64,000 bases of DNA from CAVXDP01 sp964562925 (GTDB taxonomy: Archaea; Thermoproteota; Bathyarchaeia; 40CM-2-53-6; CAVXDP01): NCBI GenBank assembly GCA_964562925.1, contig CAZLVF010000001.1:45124-109123 (forward strand). The letters run 5' to 3'. The notes beneath the pieces were generated by a model that saw nothing but the letters and a program-made list of their open reading frames with translations, was not told the DNA's origin and searched no databases. The translations under genes were made by a program, and so were the position numbers. How positions within the stretch are numbered: position 1 is the first letter of the stretch; each line of letters opens with the position of its first letter. Below are positions 1 through 8,835 of this stretch, piece by piece.

Positions 1-381
1 GTTGATCGCGCTCTTTGTAGCTCCCCATAACAACTCCCCTGCGATGACCTCATCAATTGTCAATGGCGTTGCGATTATGGCATCAAACGTTTTCTGATAG
101 TACATTCTGACGTACGATCCGAAGGTGCACTCGAAAAAAGAGGAGTACATGGACGAGATCGCTACCAAGGCGGGTGCGATATAAGCCGCGTAGGAGGTCC
201 CCTCGATCTCTCCCACATAGAATCCAATTCCAAAACCCAGCGCAAAAAGGTATAGCAAAGGCTCAATAAATGGAGGGATGAAGTTAACCTTGTATGTCTT
301 CAAGAAAACGTCTCTATTCCTAAGCCAGACCTTCCAAGCCTTCTCTGACAATCTGGGGATTCGAAATATGCTTACGCTCAT
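1..381 (-). CDS. ABC-2 type transporter permease, 5' part only (runs off window start)
   Basis: This is the membrane subunit of an ABC exporter of the NodJ/daunorubicin-resistance type. Only the first 127 codons lie in the window; the rest continues past base 1. Reading from an ATG at 381, a short basic N-terminus (KAWKVWLRNRDVFLKTY) is followed by a hydrophobic segment, the usual start of an ABC-2 permease. The ATG overlaps the TGA of the upstream ATPase gene by four bases (ATGA), so the two are very likely co-translated and form one transporter. The substrate cannot be told from sequence. The family call rests on context plus N-terminal pattern. Confidence 0.75.
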   Translation of the reverse strand, partial: MSVSIFRIPRLSEKAWKVWLRNRDVFLKTYKVNFIPPFIEPLLYLFALGFGIGFYVGEIEGTSYAAYIAPALVAISSMYSSFFECTFGSYVRMYYQKTFDAIIATPLTIDEVIAGELLWGATKSAIN

Positions 382-1307
382 TCCCTCAACCCCCTTCCAG
401 TCAACTCTAGAAAGACATCTTCGAGGGTGGCTTTCCTGATCAGCGTGCTCTCAACCCTGAACTTGGCCACCAGATCCCGGAGCAGACGCTCGGGGTCCTT
501 CGAGAAGATGTGCACCTTGTTTTCGACCCTTTCGAAATGGAGATCACCATGATGTTCTCGTAGATATGATGTCATATTCTCGTCCGTTGTCACCTCTAGA
601 ACATCGCCCTCGACGTATTTCTCTACCAAGTCTCGAGGCTTTCCCTCAGCAATAATCTTGCCATAGTCCATTATGACCAGCCGATCGCACAGTTCTTCAG
701 CCTCTTCCATATAGTGTGTGGTAAGCAGGATCGTTACGCCCTCTGCTCTAAGCTCTCGAAGCCTCTGCCATATCATATGCCTAGCTTGAGGATCAAGGCC
801 AATCGTAGGCTCGTCGAGCACAAGCATATTGGGTTCGTTAAGCAGTGCCCGAGCAAGAATCAGCCTCCGCTTCATCCCTGTAGAGATCCTCTCTATAATG
901 ACGTTCCTCTTCTCCTCAAGTTGAAAAAACTCCAACAGCTCCTCTACTCTCTCCCGAGCCTCAACCCGTGGAATATCAAAATAACGAGAGTATACCATCA
1001 GATTCTCGAAAACTGTGAAGTCCGGGTCAAGGTTGTTTTCTTGCGGCACCACGCCTATTGTGGCTTTGATTTTCGCAGGGTCTCCATCTACGTCGATCCC
1101 ATCCACCTCAAGCTTACCTGAGGTTTTTGGCGACACACAGTAAATCATCTTCATCGTCGTGGTCTTTCCAGCCCCATTCGGACCTAGGAAACCGAAGAAC
1201 TCGCCTCGACTGACTTGGAAACCTACGTCATCCACGGCCGTGAGACCGCCAAACCTTTTGGTTAGATTCTCCGCATAGACCACGATTTCCAAAGCAATCC
1301 CGGCCAA
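378..1307 (-). CDS. ABC-2 exporter ATP-binding protein
   Basis: Cytoplasmic ATPase that powers the permease encoded just downstream. It shows Walker A GPNGAGKTT near residue 42, the family-typical signature STGMKRRL near residue 142, Walker B with LVLDEPTIGLDP, and the switch His in TTHYMEEAEELCDR. The C-terminal 90 residues match the extension seen in daunorubicin-type ATPases. Length (309 aa) is normal. The first possible start is TTG at 1307; an in-frame GTG at 1283 would remove eight poorly conserved residues and is equally plausible. It ends in a 4-base overlap with the permease. Substrate unknown. Confidence 0.9.
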   Translation of the reverse strand: MAGIALEIVVYAENLTKRFGGLTAVDDVGFQVSRGEFFGFLGPNGAGKTTTMKMIYCVSPKTSGKLEVDGIDVDGDPAKIKATIGVVPQENNLDPDFTVFENLMVYSRYFDIPRVEARERVEELLEFFQLEEKRNVIIERISTGMKRRLILARALLNEPNMLVLDEPTIGLDPQARHMIWQRLRELRAEGVTILLTTHYMEEAEELCDRLVIMDYGKIIAEGKPRDLVEKYVEGDVLEVTTDENMTSYLREHHGDLHFERVENKVHIFSKDPERLLRDLVAKFRVESTLIRKATLEDVFLELTGRGLRE

Positions 1308-1384
1308 CCCTAGCAGTTTGAAACAATAACCATCATAGCGTGAAAATCCGAGTCAGGCATTCCTTAGGAAACCACTAGCACACC

Positions 1385-1834
1385 TTACGCGTACTCCACC
1401 CAGTAAGATTCACCTGTACACAGCGTCTCTTTCTTCCATATCGTTGCTTCTCTCTTAACCCTCTCAACCGTCTCCACGAGCGTAGGGAAAACCTCTTTCC
1501 TGTTGCCGCCTGCAACCATAACGACGAATATGAGATCTCCAATGTTTAGATGTCCTGTCACATGATGTATCAGAACCTCCACTATGCCAGGCCGTTTCTT
1601 CATCTCCTCAGCTATACTCGAGAATACATCCTCCGCTTTCTCCTTGTAGGCCTCCATATCGAGCCCTTTCACAGCCTTCCCATTCTTGCTGGTTCCACGA
1701 ACTATGCCGAAGAACGATGTGACCGCTCCAACCTCTCCGAACCTCTTATTCGATCTTATCTTTTCCATGAGATCCTCAATCGAGATCTCCTCTTTCTTGT
1801 GAATCCCCACGTTATTAGAGATCACTGAGACCAC
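1385..1834 (-). CDS. moaE: Molybdopterin synthase catalytic subunit MoaE
   Basis: MoaE works with the thiocarboxylated MoaD to put two sulfurs into precursor Z, making molybdopterin. Visible family motifs are VTSFFGIVRG, LDMEAYKEKAE, HHVTGHLNIGD, AGGNRKEVF and the lysine-rich active-site stretch KREATIWKKE near the C-terminus. Length (149 aa) is typical. Start is GTG at 1834. A CTTAAATC TATA-like element lies about 30 bases upstream. The gene stands alone here, but a MoaD-like protein sits with a tungsto-/molybdopterin oxidoreductase at 45-47 kb, which gives the cofactor a likely user in the same genome. Confidence 0.9.
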   Translation of the reverse strand: MVSVISNNVGIHKKEEISIEDLMEKIRSNKRFGEVGAVTSFFGIVRGTSKNGKAVKGLDMEAYKEKAEDVFSSIAEEMKKRPGIVEVLIHHVTGHLNIGDLIFVVMVAGGNRKEVFPTLVETVERVKREATIWKKETLCTGESYWVEYA

Positions 1835-1957
1835 CTAGAGGCTTGAACCGATAGTGTTGCGATTTAAGATTCCATTCCCTGAAGAAAAATTTACCTTTCT
1901 CAACTCTCCTATCTCTTCTTACCGGTACCTAGCCGCCCATGATGAAAGGCCTAGAAC

Positions 1958-3133
1958 ATGAACCCTGAAACGCTATCCAACCGCTATAACTTCTCCGTCG
2001 ACTTCATAAGACAACTACAGAATCTATACAAGGATTCGATTGAGGTTTCGATCAAGGCTCTCAAGTCGCCTGGCAACAGGTACTATTTTCGAGCGAATAC
2101 ACTGAAGACCTCGGTAGACGACCTCCTCCAGAGGCTCCGGAAAAAAGGAATCAAAGTTGAGAAGCATGAAGTGATAGAAGAGGCTGTGCACACTCCAATC
2201 GAAGGCCCGTTCACCGTAAACATCGAAGGAAGGAAAGTTGTTGTTGACAAGTTCACAGCAGAATCCGTTGTGCAAGGGGCCCATGTGTATGCTCCTGGCA
2301 TAGTGATGTGTCGAGGCCTTAGACAGGGAGAGCGGGTGACCGTTGTTGACGATCATGGGCAAGCTGTCGCTAACGGAACTGCGAAGATGAATGAAACACA
2401 GATTCTGACCTTTAGGAAGGGTTTGGCAATAGAAGTGACTGACTCGATCTACAAGACGCCGAGTCTGAGGGAGACCGAAGAATTCAGAAGAGGCCTCCTG
2501 TATCTGCAGTCTCTCCCAGCGATGGTAACCAGCCGAGTTCTAGACTCTCAGCCCGGAGAGACCATACTCGATATGACATGCTCTCCCGGCGGAAAGTTAA
2601 CCCACATCTGTCAACTCACGAAGAACAGGAGTAACGTCATAGGCGTTGACCGGAACAAGAGAAAGATCTCAATCGCACAAGAAGCCGTCAGACGACTTGG
2701 CTGCGAGAACGTCAGCCTGATAGTCTCGGACGCACGATACTTGGATATCGATCACCCGCACATAACTGCAGACCGATGCTTGATCGACCCTCCCTGCAGC
2801 TGTCTTGGGATCGTGCCCAAACTATACGAACACATTAGGCAAGAAGAGATCCAAAGGCTCGCAGAGTATCAAAAGCAGTTTCTCAAGGTCGCTTCAAGAA
2901 TAGTCAGACCGGGCGGGACCATCGTCTACAGCGTCTGCACGATCACCCCTGAAGAAAGCGAGAACGTTGCTCGGTTTGGAGAAGAACGATGCGAGATAAA
3001 GCTTGAGGAGCAGAAGATAATCTTGGGTTCGCAAGGCTTTGCATCTGACTTTGACCACGCCAAGTATACACAGAGGTTTCATCCTCACATTCATGGTGCA
3101 GGCTATTTTATCGCCCGTTTCAGGAAGCCATAG
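1958..3133 (+). CDS. RNA (cytosine-5) methyltransferase with PUA domain (NSUN/Trm4 family)
   Basis: SAM-dependent m5C methyltransferase for tRNA or rRNA. The N-terminal region is followed by a PUA RNA-binding domain at about residues 90-165, then the Rossmann methyltransferase domain. Motif I is DMTCSPGGK (205-213). Both catalytic cysteines are present: DPPC at 277-280 and SVCT at 325-328. A PUA inserted before the catalytic domain resembles NSUN6-type enzymes that act on tRNA acceptor ends; that target is inference. Start ATG at 1958 gives 391 aa, normal for PUA-bearing members. Confidence 0.9.
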   Translation: MNPETLSNRYNFSVDFIRQLQNLYKDSIEVSIKALKSPGNRYYFRANTLKTSVDDLLQRLRKKGIKVEKHEVIEEAVHTPIEGPFTVNIEGRKVVVDKFTAESVVQGAHVYAPGIVMCRGLRQGERVTVVDDHGQAVANGTAKMNETQILTFRKGLAIEVTDSIYKTPSLRETEEFRRGLLYLQSLPAMVTSRVLDSQPGETILDMTCSPGGKLTHICQLTKNRSNVIGVDRNKRKISIAQEAVRRLGCENVSLIVSDARYLDIDHPHITADRCLIDPPCSCLGIVPKLYEHIRQEEIQRLAEYQKQFLKVASRIVRPGGTIVYSVCTITPEESENVARFGEERCEIKLEEQKIILGSQGFASDFDHAKYTQRFHPHIHGAGYFIARFRKP

Positions 3134-3211
3134 TCAAAGTGAGAGTATCCGAGACCGTCGAGTTAGAGATATTAGTCGAGGAAGATCAGTTTCTAAAATG
3201 GTGAGTAGGGA

Positions 3212-3505
3212 GTGAGGTTTTCTGAGAGCGTATTAACACGAGGAAAGACCGGGAGATTAGAGGTCAGAGCTCTCGAATCCAGAGGTTCATACGTAATCTG
3301 CAAGTACCTGAACCCTGATACTCTGAGGTTGGCAGATAAGAAGGTTAAACTATCCTTAAGGGACGAGCGAGGAGAGGTTAAGGAGTATTTTATCATACCC
3401 TTGAAAGATCCAAGACGTTCGCTTCTGATATCAGCTGAGATAGAAGAGAAAGAACGAAAAGTATGGAACGACAAGACTCAGCAAGCGGAGAACCTTTGGG
3501 AATAG
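3212..3505 (+). CDS. Hypothetical protein, 97 aa
   Basis: I do not recognise this family. It is a small, highly charged, probably soluble protein with alternating beta-like segments in the first 70 residues and a charged helix-like C-terminus (EIEEKERKVWNDKTQQAENLW). It starts at GTG 3212 with a GGGAG motif just upstream and lies 78 bases after the RNA methyltransferase on the same strand, so co-transcription is possible. An overlapping reading frame on the other strand looks less protein-like. Confidence 0.5.
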   Translation: MRFSESVLTRGKTGRLEVRALESRGSYVICKYLNPDTLRLADKKVKLSLRDERGEVKEYFIIPLKDPRRSLLISAEIEEKERKVWNDKTQQAENLWE

Positions 3506-3531
3506 AAGACATGAATATACCTTGCTCTCGA

Positions 3532-4143
3532 CTAGGCTACAGGAAGCAACTCGATCAGAGACAATAACGGTATGCTCTCGATCTTGTCTCTACCAGTCTT
3601 GTTCACTAGAACCGCCACAGACGTTGGCTTTGCACCTGAGTCGTCCAGAATCTTTATGGCAGACTTGAAAACCTCCCCAGCGCCGGCGATAGTATCTACG
3701 AGCAGAACCTTCCGATTCCTTGGGTTACAAAATGACGGGTTGATAACGCCCGGCTGCTTGCTCTCTTCTATCCCTCCATGCACCCTTATAGCTGAAAACG
3801 GTTTCCCCAACTCTTCCGCAACGATATATCCTAGGAGCATTCCACTTCCTCCGATACCTGCAACGACTTCTGGATCATCACACTCTCCCTTCTCGACCGC
3901 TTCATGGACCAAGTCAGCCAAGGCCCAGCCTGCGAGAGAGAGCCTCCTAACACTCGAGCCAACATGATTCCAGTCAACGAAGACCTCGTGTGGGGCAGGC
4001 TTCCCAACCCTCTCTTTCCCCCGAAGGAGAAGCCAAACAACAGTATCTGGTTGAACCCCTAGCTCCTCAGCAATCTCATAGGTTGAGAGGCCCTTGGACT
4101 TGAGCTCATGAGCCTTTCCAACCAACTCCTCAAGCCTGTTCAA
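3532..4143 (-). CDS. Phosphoribosyltransferase-type transcriptional regulator (GfcR/PyrE-like)
   Basis: Archaeal regulator with an N-terminal helix-turn-helix (STYEIAEELGVQPDTVVWLL) fused to an orotate PRTase-like domain. The PRPP-binding motif is VLLVDTIAGAGE near residue 150. Haloarchaeal GfcR, which controls sugar catabolism, has this architecture; whether this one is a regulator, an enzyme or both is not shown by sequence. The frame is open up to 4242, but I choose TTG at 4143: it gives the usual length (203 aa), has GAGG about 10 bases upstream, and leaves a TATA element (4194-4202) in front instead of inside the gene. Confidence 0.8.
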   Translation of the reverse strand: MNRLEELVGKAHELKSKGLSTYEIAEELGVQPDTVVWLLLRGKERVGKPAPHEVFVDWNHVGSSVRRLSLAGWALADLVHEAVEKGECDDPEVVAGIGGSGMLLGYIVAEELGKPFSAIRVHGGIEESKQPGVINPSFCNPRNRKVLLVDTIAGAGEVFKSAIKILDDSGAKPTSVAVLVNKTGRDKIESIPLLSLIELLPVA

Positions 4144-4193
4144 AACTGCCGCCTCTGGAACAAGCCGTTCCAAACCAGTATTCGGCTCCCACT

Positions 4194-4202
4194 GTTTATA
4201 AG
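4194..4202 (-). promoter_or_regulatory. TATA box of the PRTase-type regulator
   Basis: On the minus strand this reads CTTATAAAC, a good archaeal TATA element. Transcription would begin near 4170, about 25 bases before the proposed TTG start at 4143. This supports the shorter start. Confidence 0.5.
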
Positions 4203-4271
4203 GTATCGTCTGGAGACACAGAGAAGATCCAAGCCAAGTCACCTCTACTACAAAGCCGAAGGCGACGAGAA

Positions 4272-5228
4272 GTGGGTGTAGAATTCCAGATAACCTCGAA
4301 TGAAATCTGCGGCCCCTTCAACCTAGATCATACGATGCAGAGCGGACAAACGTCAGAACCATGTTGGCAAAGGATAGGTGGCGCTTACTGGGATGCTGAC
4401 GTAATCGAGGGGAAGCTGGTCGGATACGAAGTATATCCGTGCTCTGACGCTGAGAAACCTTCTCTAAACGTCCGCCTGATAGACAAAGACGTCGGTGAGG
4501 CTACGGCGAAGTCGGTAAAGACCCGTTTGATTGAACTCTTCAGGCTACGAGATGACTTGCCCTCATTCTATGAGAGATATCGAGCAGAAAAGATCTCCCA
4601 GACATTCAAAGGGTTTAGCGGTTTAAGGTTGATGAAGGCCTCAAACCCGTTTGAAAGCCTCATCTGCTCGATCTGTTCGCAGCACTCGTCGGTGGAGCAG
4701 TGGAATAGGACGATCCGTTGCATCCGAGCTTTCTTCGGAGAGAGGTTGAGGCTACCAAACGGCCTATCCTCTCACCTCTTTCCATCTCCTGAAACACTGG
4801 CCGCAGCCTCGGTAAGGAAGCTTGAACATTGCCAAGCTGGCTATAGATCCAAGTATATTCTAAAGGCCTCTCAGATGATAATCGATGGGAGGCTCGACTT
4901 AGAGCAGTTGAGAAAATCACGCTACGAGAATGCAAAGGAAAAGCTGATGGAAATCCCCGGAGTCGGACCGAAGGTGGCTGACTGTTTCCTACTATACGGC
5001 CTGGGCCAAACGAGAGCTGCGCCCGTTGACATCTGGATTCACAGGATAGTTCCTAAAGTGTACTTTGGAGGAACAAAGATGACCAAGGATGAGGTTGGAA
5101 AGTTTCTTAGAGAGAGGTTTGGAGAATGGGCTGGACTTGCGCAACTGTACCTATTCCATTACGGTCGAATTCACTCGAGAACCCTCTTCCCACCCGCTAC
5201 GAGGCTAACAATCAAAACGAACGTATAG
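4272..5228 (+). CDS. ogg: 8-oxoguanine DNA glycosylase/AP lyase (OGG/AlkA superfamily)
   Basis: Base-excision repair enzyme that removes 8-oxoguanine and nicks the abasic site. The C-terminal half carries the helix-hairpin-helix IPGVGPKVADCFLLYGLG, followed by the catalytic Asp253 in PVDIWIHR. The Schiff-base lysine is Lys194 in GYRSKYI. The N-terminal domain is OGG1-like rather than the short AGOG form, and 318 aa fits. Start is GTG at 4272. It is divergent from the PRTase-type regulator; the spacer between the two proposed starts is about 130 bases. Confidence 0.87.
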   Translation: MGVEFQITSNEICGPFNLDHTMQSGQTSEPCWQRIGGAYWDADVIEGKLVGYEVYPCSDAEKPSLNVRLIDKDVGEATAKSVKTRLIELFRLRDDLPSFYERYRAEKISQTFKGFSGLRLMKASNPFESLICSICSQHSSVEQWNRTIRCIRAFFGERLRLPNGLSSHLFPSPETLAAASVRKLEHCQAGYRSKYILKASQMIIDGRLDLEQLRKSRYENAKEKLMEIPGVGPKVADCFLLYGLGQTRAAPVDIWIHRIVPKVYFGGTKMTKDEVGKFLRERFGEWAGLAQLYLFHYGRIHSRTLFPPATRLTIKTNV

Positions 5229-5267
5229 TGTAGATGTGTGTGAAGAGTATAGGTGCCAGGACGAGCA

Positions 5268-5822
5268 TTACCTCGGACCTGAGACTTGAGACGTACCCCT
5301 GCGAGCCAGAGACTTTTTCGAAACTCTTCTCCTAAGCTCCGTCCCACAAACTTCGCACGTCATCCTTGAGCGATCTTGAGGGTACTTTCTGTAGCACGCA
5401 GGACAGTACAGCACCCAGCCGAACCTCTTCGAGATCCCGAAAGTCGCGAGTGAAGCATAGCCCAAGGCCAAGTGTTCGGCCACGTTTTGAACCGCATAGT
5501 CATCACTAACTATGGTTGGCATCATCCCCTCTGACTTGAGATCGATAGTCAAAGCCAGTACTTGAAAGTCTGTTTCGGATAGGGCAAGCTTTTCGCCAAG
5601 CTCCAGTGAAGCGTTACGGACGGTCTCAAGAGAGGTCTTCGTGGGAGTTCGAACGGTTAACTTTCCAGCCTCTCTCGAAGCGTCGGAACGAAGGATGGCG
5701 AGGCTTCGAGTCGAAAGCTCTCCGAGAACCGCTGGAACAGAGAAAGTTTGCATAGTAACGGAGGATGGGTTGAATCCCATAATGAAAGCCGTAGTGTCCA
5801 GGACTAGAACCTTATTCTCCAA
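5268..5822 (-). CDS. nob1: Ribosome biogenesis endonuclease Nob1
   Basis: PIN-domain RNase that cleaves precursor 16S rRNA at its 3' end. The PIN core has an acidic start in VLDTTAF (Asp9), a second acidic site in LGELSTR, and DDYAVQNVA late in the domain. It is followed by the diagnostic zinc ribbon CPACYRKYP...CEVCG at about residues 139-163. Length (184 aa) is typical for archaeal Nob1. It converges with the glycosylase gene, with 39 bases between their stops. Confidence 0.9.
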   Translation of the reverse strand: MENKVLVLDTTAFIMGFNPSSVTMQTFSVPAVLGELSTRSLAILRSDASREAGKLTVRTPTKTSLETVRNASLELGEKLALSETDFQVLALTIDLKSEGMMPTIVSDDYAVQNVAEHLALGYASLATFGISKRFGWVLYCPACYRKYPQDRSRMTCEVCGTELRRRVSKKSLARRGTSQVSGPR

Positions 5823-5925
5823 GAGCTATTCACTGAGGATTCTTCCAGTTCAAGAGCGGATTTGGTCTACAGCCGATGCCCAATATATCTTGATGGATGT
5901 GCCCATTCCAAGTGTTTTGTGACAC

Positions 5926-6768
5926 TCAAATTACCCTGAACTCTCTAGGCTGGAGTCGGGAGAGACTTCTTGAGAGTAGAGGTGCCTCAAACCTTACGAA
6001 GACCGCTTTGTGCTTCGACTTCCTAACATTCAATGGAATTTTGGGATAGAGCCTGCGCTGGTAGCGACCGTCAACAACAACCTCCCCTTGAGGTCGTTCG
6101 TCCAACAGGGAGATCTCAACAGTTGACTTTGAAGGGATAACGATGGGCCTTATAGGTTCGAAGGGACAGACGAACACTATAACAGCCGCTTCCAGCGAAT
6201 TGTCGAGGATTGGTCCTCCAGCTGACATGGCATGCGCAGTCGAGCCTGTTGGGGTAGCAACGATCAGGCTGTCAGCTCTACACTCGACCAGTTGGCGATT
6301 TTCTAGGCGAAGGCTGAAGCGAAGCATCTTCGAAGGTGATGTTGAAGTTACAAGAGCCTCGTTCAACGCATCGGCCAGCCATCTATCATTAGAATATACC
6401 GACAGCTTCGAATGGTCCTCGAGCTTATACTTTCCCGCGAGGTAGCTTTCTATGGCCTTGACTGCGTTTGCTGGCTCAACCTCGGTAAGGTAGCCTCTCC
6501 GACCCATATTTATGGATAGGATCGGAGTATCAGGCTTTGGAATGTTTATACAAGTCTTGAGAACGGTCCCGTCTCCGCCGACAGTGACGATCAGGTCCGC
6601 GTTCATCTTTGAGATCGGGTGGCCCTGATCCCAATTCTCGAGTCGAGCCAATTCAGTCTCTGGAAGAACCGCGAGCCCCTTCGATGTGATGAACTTGTAA
6701 ATCTCCCTTGCTTTCGCAAGGGCATCGTGGTCGTCCAGACGTGAGACGACGCCTATCCTCTTCGGCAT
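5926..6768 (-). CDS. nadK: NAD kinase (ATP/polyphosphate-dependent)
   Basis: Phosphorylates NAD to NADP. The diagnostic motif GGDGTVLKTC follows an N-terminal Rossmann-like half, and the second signature TPTGSTAHAMSAGGPI is present with the expected spacing. At 280 aa it is a normal archaeal NAD kinase. Start ATG at 6768. It lies about 100 bases upstream of nob1 on the same strand. Confidence 0.92.
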   Translation of the reverse strand: MPKRIGVVSRLDDHDALAKAREIYKFITSKGLAVLPETELARLENWDQGHPISKMNADLIVTVGGDGTVLKTCINIPKPDTPILSINMGRRGYLTEVEPANAVKAIESYLAGKYKLEDHSKLSVYSNDRWLADALNEALVTSTSPSKMLRFSLRLENRQLVECRADSLIVATPTGSTAHAMSAGGPILDNSLEAAVIVFVCPFEPIRPIVIPSKSTVEISLLDERPQGEVVVDGRYQRRLYPKIPLNVRKSKHKAVFVRFEAPLLSRSLSRLQPREFRVI

Positions 6769-6976
6769 CTTAACTCGTTCACCACTCTACAATGCATTCC
6801 CATTTTAAGTTTGCAAACAACCCTTTGAGCAGTGACGCTAAGATGGACCTATACTTGGAGGCCTCTTCCTGCAGCTAACGCTGGAACTACATCAGATCAG
6901 GCTAAATAGTTCTCGTTAAGCACAAGCTAGTAGCCCAAACGGTTTCTATTGTACGGTTCAATTCAAGGCGGATGAC

Positions 6977-7666
6977 TTGCCCGAAGCCTCCAACAGTATT
7001 GCAACAGGTTGCCCCACATTGGACAGACTGTTGGAAGGAGGTATTAGACGTGGCGAGGTGACTCTCGTGTATGGAGAAGCCGCAACAGGAAAAACCAACC
7101 TTGCGTTACAGATCTCAGCGCAGACCGTTAGAATTGGGAGGAAAGTCATTTACGTCGATGCTGATCAGTCATTCACCCATCAACGGTTCTATCAGATCGC
7201 TCCAGAAGCAGAAGAACAAAGCCACAACATAGTGATATTTACTCCAGAATCCTTTCTCGAACAAACGAGAATAATCGAAAGTCTAGAAAAATATGTTACC
7301 GGACTTACATATCTAATCGTTGTCGACGCGGTTACGACGCTATATCGCGCTACGCCAGCTACAACAGGAGAACGGTTCGCGTTGAATCGTGAACTCAACC
7401 GACAACTCGCCTATCTAGCCTCGCTGGCGAACAACCGTAACATCACGACGCTTATCTCCAGCCAAGTTCATACAAGGCTCAACACTGCATTTGCGACCAT
7501 CGAACCGGTCGCCCGAAGAACACTCTTTCACTGGCCAGAGACGATCATTCGCCTAGAATCAACAGCCAAGAAAAACGTGAAGCGAGCCGTCATAGAAAGG
7601 TACCATTCAAAAAATAAACCAGACATACTTTGTTACCTGACATTGACTGAAAGAGGCTTCGAATAG
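6977..7666 (+). CDS. radB: DNA repair and recombination protein RadB (RecA/Rad51 paralog)
   Basis: RecA-fold ATPase of the RadB type: only the ATPase core is present, without the N-terminal helix-hairpin-helix of RadA. Walker A is GEAATGKT near residue 36 and Walker B is YLIVVDAVT near residue 113. The 229 aa length and short CPTLDRLLEGG entry fit RadB. Start is TTG at 6977, with GGCGG just upstream. RadB is thought to modulate RadA-driven recombination and Holliday-junction processing. It is followed by carS after 59 bases. Confidence 0.88.
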   Translation: MPEASNSIATGCPTLDRLLEGGIRRGEVTLVYGEAATGKTNLALQISAQTVRIGRKVIYVDADQSFTHQRFYQIAPEAEEQSHNIVIFTPESFLEQTRIIESLEKYVTGLTYLIVVDAVTTLYRATPATTGERFALNRELNRQLAYLASLANNRNITTLISSQVHTRLNTAFATIEPVARRTLFHWPETIIRLESTAKKNVKRAVIERYHSKNKPDILCYLTLTERGFE

Positions 7667-7725
7667 ACTAACACTTATCTCTCAACGTAAGGATATCGTT
7701 GGGATTGTAGGCTGAGCAGAGAACT

Positions 7726-8232
7726 ATGGAGATTACGTTCACCCTTAACGACCTTCTATCAGCTATCTACTTCATCATACCGGCCTACATCGCTAACTCA
7801 ACACCAATAATCTTCGGCGGAGGAAGAGCCATAGACTCCAGTCGAACTTTCACAGATGGACAGAGGATATTTGGTCCTAACAAAACCGTTAGAGGATTTA
7901 TCAGCGGACTATTTTTCGGATCACTTGTCGGCGTTATCGAGGACTTAACTGTACTACAAGGTATGACGCAATGGTGCTTCCTGGTGTCACTGGGCTCTCT
8001 CTCAGGAGATCTTGTTGGCGCATTCGTGAAGAGGCGAATGAAACTTCCACCAGGGTTTCCTCTCCCGCTTATGGATCAGCTCGACTTTGTTTTGGGGGCT
8101 CTACTATTCTCGTACCCCCTCCACAAGCTAAGCGCTAACGCAACCTTCATCGTGCTCCTCATAACGCCACCACTTCATCTGGCTACGAACATGGCGGCCT
8201 ACGCCTTGAGGCTGAAAAATACTGCTTGGTAG
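7726..8232 (+). CDS. carS: CDP-archaeol synthase
   Basis: Membrane enzyme that activates the unsaturated archaeal core lipid (digeranylgeranylglyceryl phosphate) with CTP, a committed step to archaeal phospholipids. Family motifs are FGPNKTVRGF, SGDLVGAFVKRRM and the C-terminal PLMDQLDFVLGAL, with four to five hydrophobic segments over 168 aa, the usual length. It confirms that the DNA is archaeal. It converges with the downstream membrane protein gene, with only 7 bases between stops. Confidence 0.93.
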   Translation: MEITFTLNDLLSAIYFIIPAYIANSTPIIFGGGRAIDSSRTFTDGQRIFGPNKTVRGFISGLFFGSLVGVIEDLTVLQGMTQWCFLVSLGSLSGDLVGAFVKRRMKLPPGFPLPLMDQLDFVLGALLFSYPLHKLSANATFIVLLITPPLHLATNMAAYALRLKNTAW

Positions 8233-8239
8233 ATTGGAG

Positions 8240-8698
8240 CTAGCCAGCTCCTATCTTGTCTTGAAGCAGGGTATTGGTGTAGTAAACAACTATAAGGATG
8301 ATTACTATCCCGACTATTAGAAGCAGGTATGCCTGTCTCGGCCTGTAGGCCAACCTTGTACTTCTCAACAGCATATAGAAGCCGACCATGCCGATAATGT
8401 AGAGGATGCCAGAAACGAGGCTCTCGTTAATCGTCTGCATATTTATGCTTCCACGATAGACGAATGTCCAACCTCCACCTCGCGGCAAGATAGCTAGAGG
8501 TTTCTCTAGAATGTCGTATATTCCTCCCACCAGAATGAAAACCGTGAAGGCAACCATTAAGCCTACGATCAACGTCGTGGATGGTCTTATAGCTTCGGTT
8601 GTTGGTAACCTTTGCACCTTAAGCCTGTAGCCTAAGTCTCCTATGCGTCTCTGAAGTCTCCAAGAAGTCTTCTCCAGTTTCTTCTTCATGCCAGTCAT
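8240..8698 (-). CDS. Small membrane protein resembling OSTC / Ost3-Ost6 C-terminal domain
   Basis: A 152-aa protein with a basic amphipathic N-terminus (1-40) and three hydrophobic helices (about 41-59, 94-111 and 123-141). The pattern follows human OSTC (DC2) as I remember it: a proline at the start of helix 1; helix 1 ending in GGIYD (58-62) then a xxP turn; an FxYR...NxQxIxExL stretch (79-93); helix 2 with GxxGFxxL followed by RS; a Pro before helix 3, which begins with LLL. OSTC and the C-terminal domain of Ost3/6 are accessory subunits of eukaryotic oligosaccharyltransferase. The catalytic subunit AglB is encoded about 5 kb away. The homology was judged by eye and needs a profile search. 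Confidence 0.6.
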   Translation of the reverse strand: MTGMKKKLEKTSWRLQRRIGDLGYRLKVQRLPTTEAIRPSTTLIVGLMVAFTVFILVGGIYDILEKPLAILPRGGGWTFVYRGSINMQTINESLVSGILYIIGMVGFYMLLRSTRLAYRPRQAYLLLIVGIVIILIVVYYTNTLLQDKIGAG

Positions 8699-8791
8699 GA
8701 TCTGTCGAGACCGTCTAGAGTGGGCGGAGTACCGGAATTAAGTATTATGCTTGGTCGCCTAATAATTCCAGAGATCTTCAGGGCTAGTTAA

Positions 8792-8799
8792 TTATAAAT
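8792..8799 (+). promoter_or_regulatory. TATA box of gcvT
   Basis: TTATAAAT lies 37 bases before the GTG start of gcvT, giving a predicted transcript start near 8823 and a leader of about a dozen bases. Confidence 0.55.
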
Positions 8800-8835
8800 G
8801 CGGATAGATCTTACTGGTTATCGTTTCGAGAAGGT

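Noticed and set aside
3193..3474. Minus-strand frame opposite the 97-aa hypothetical gene
   Set aside because: Serine/leucine-rich antisense shadow; the plus-strand frame has a better Shine-Dalgarno and charged composition.
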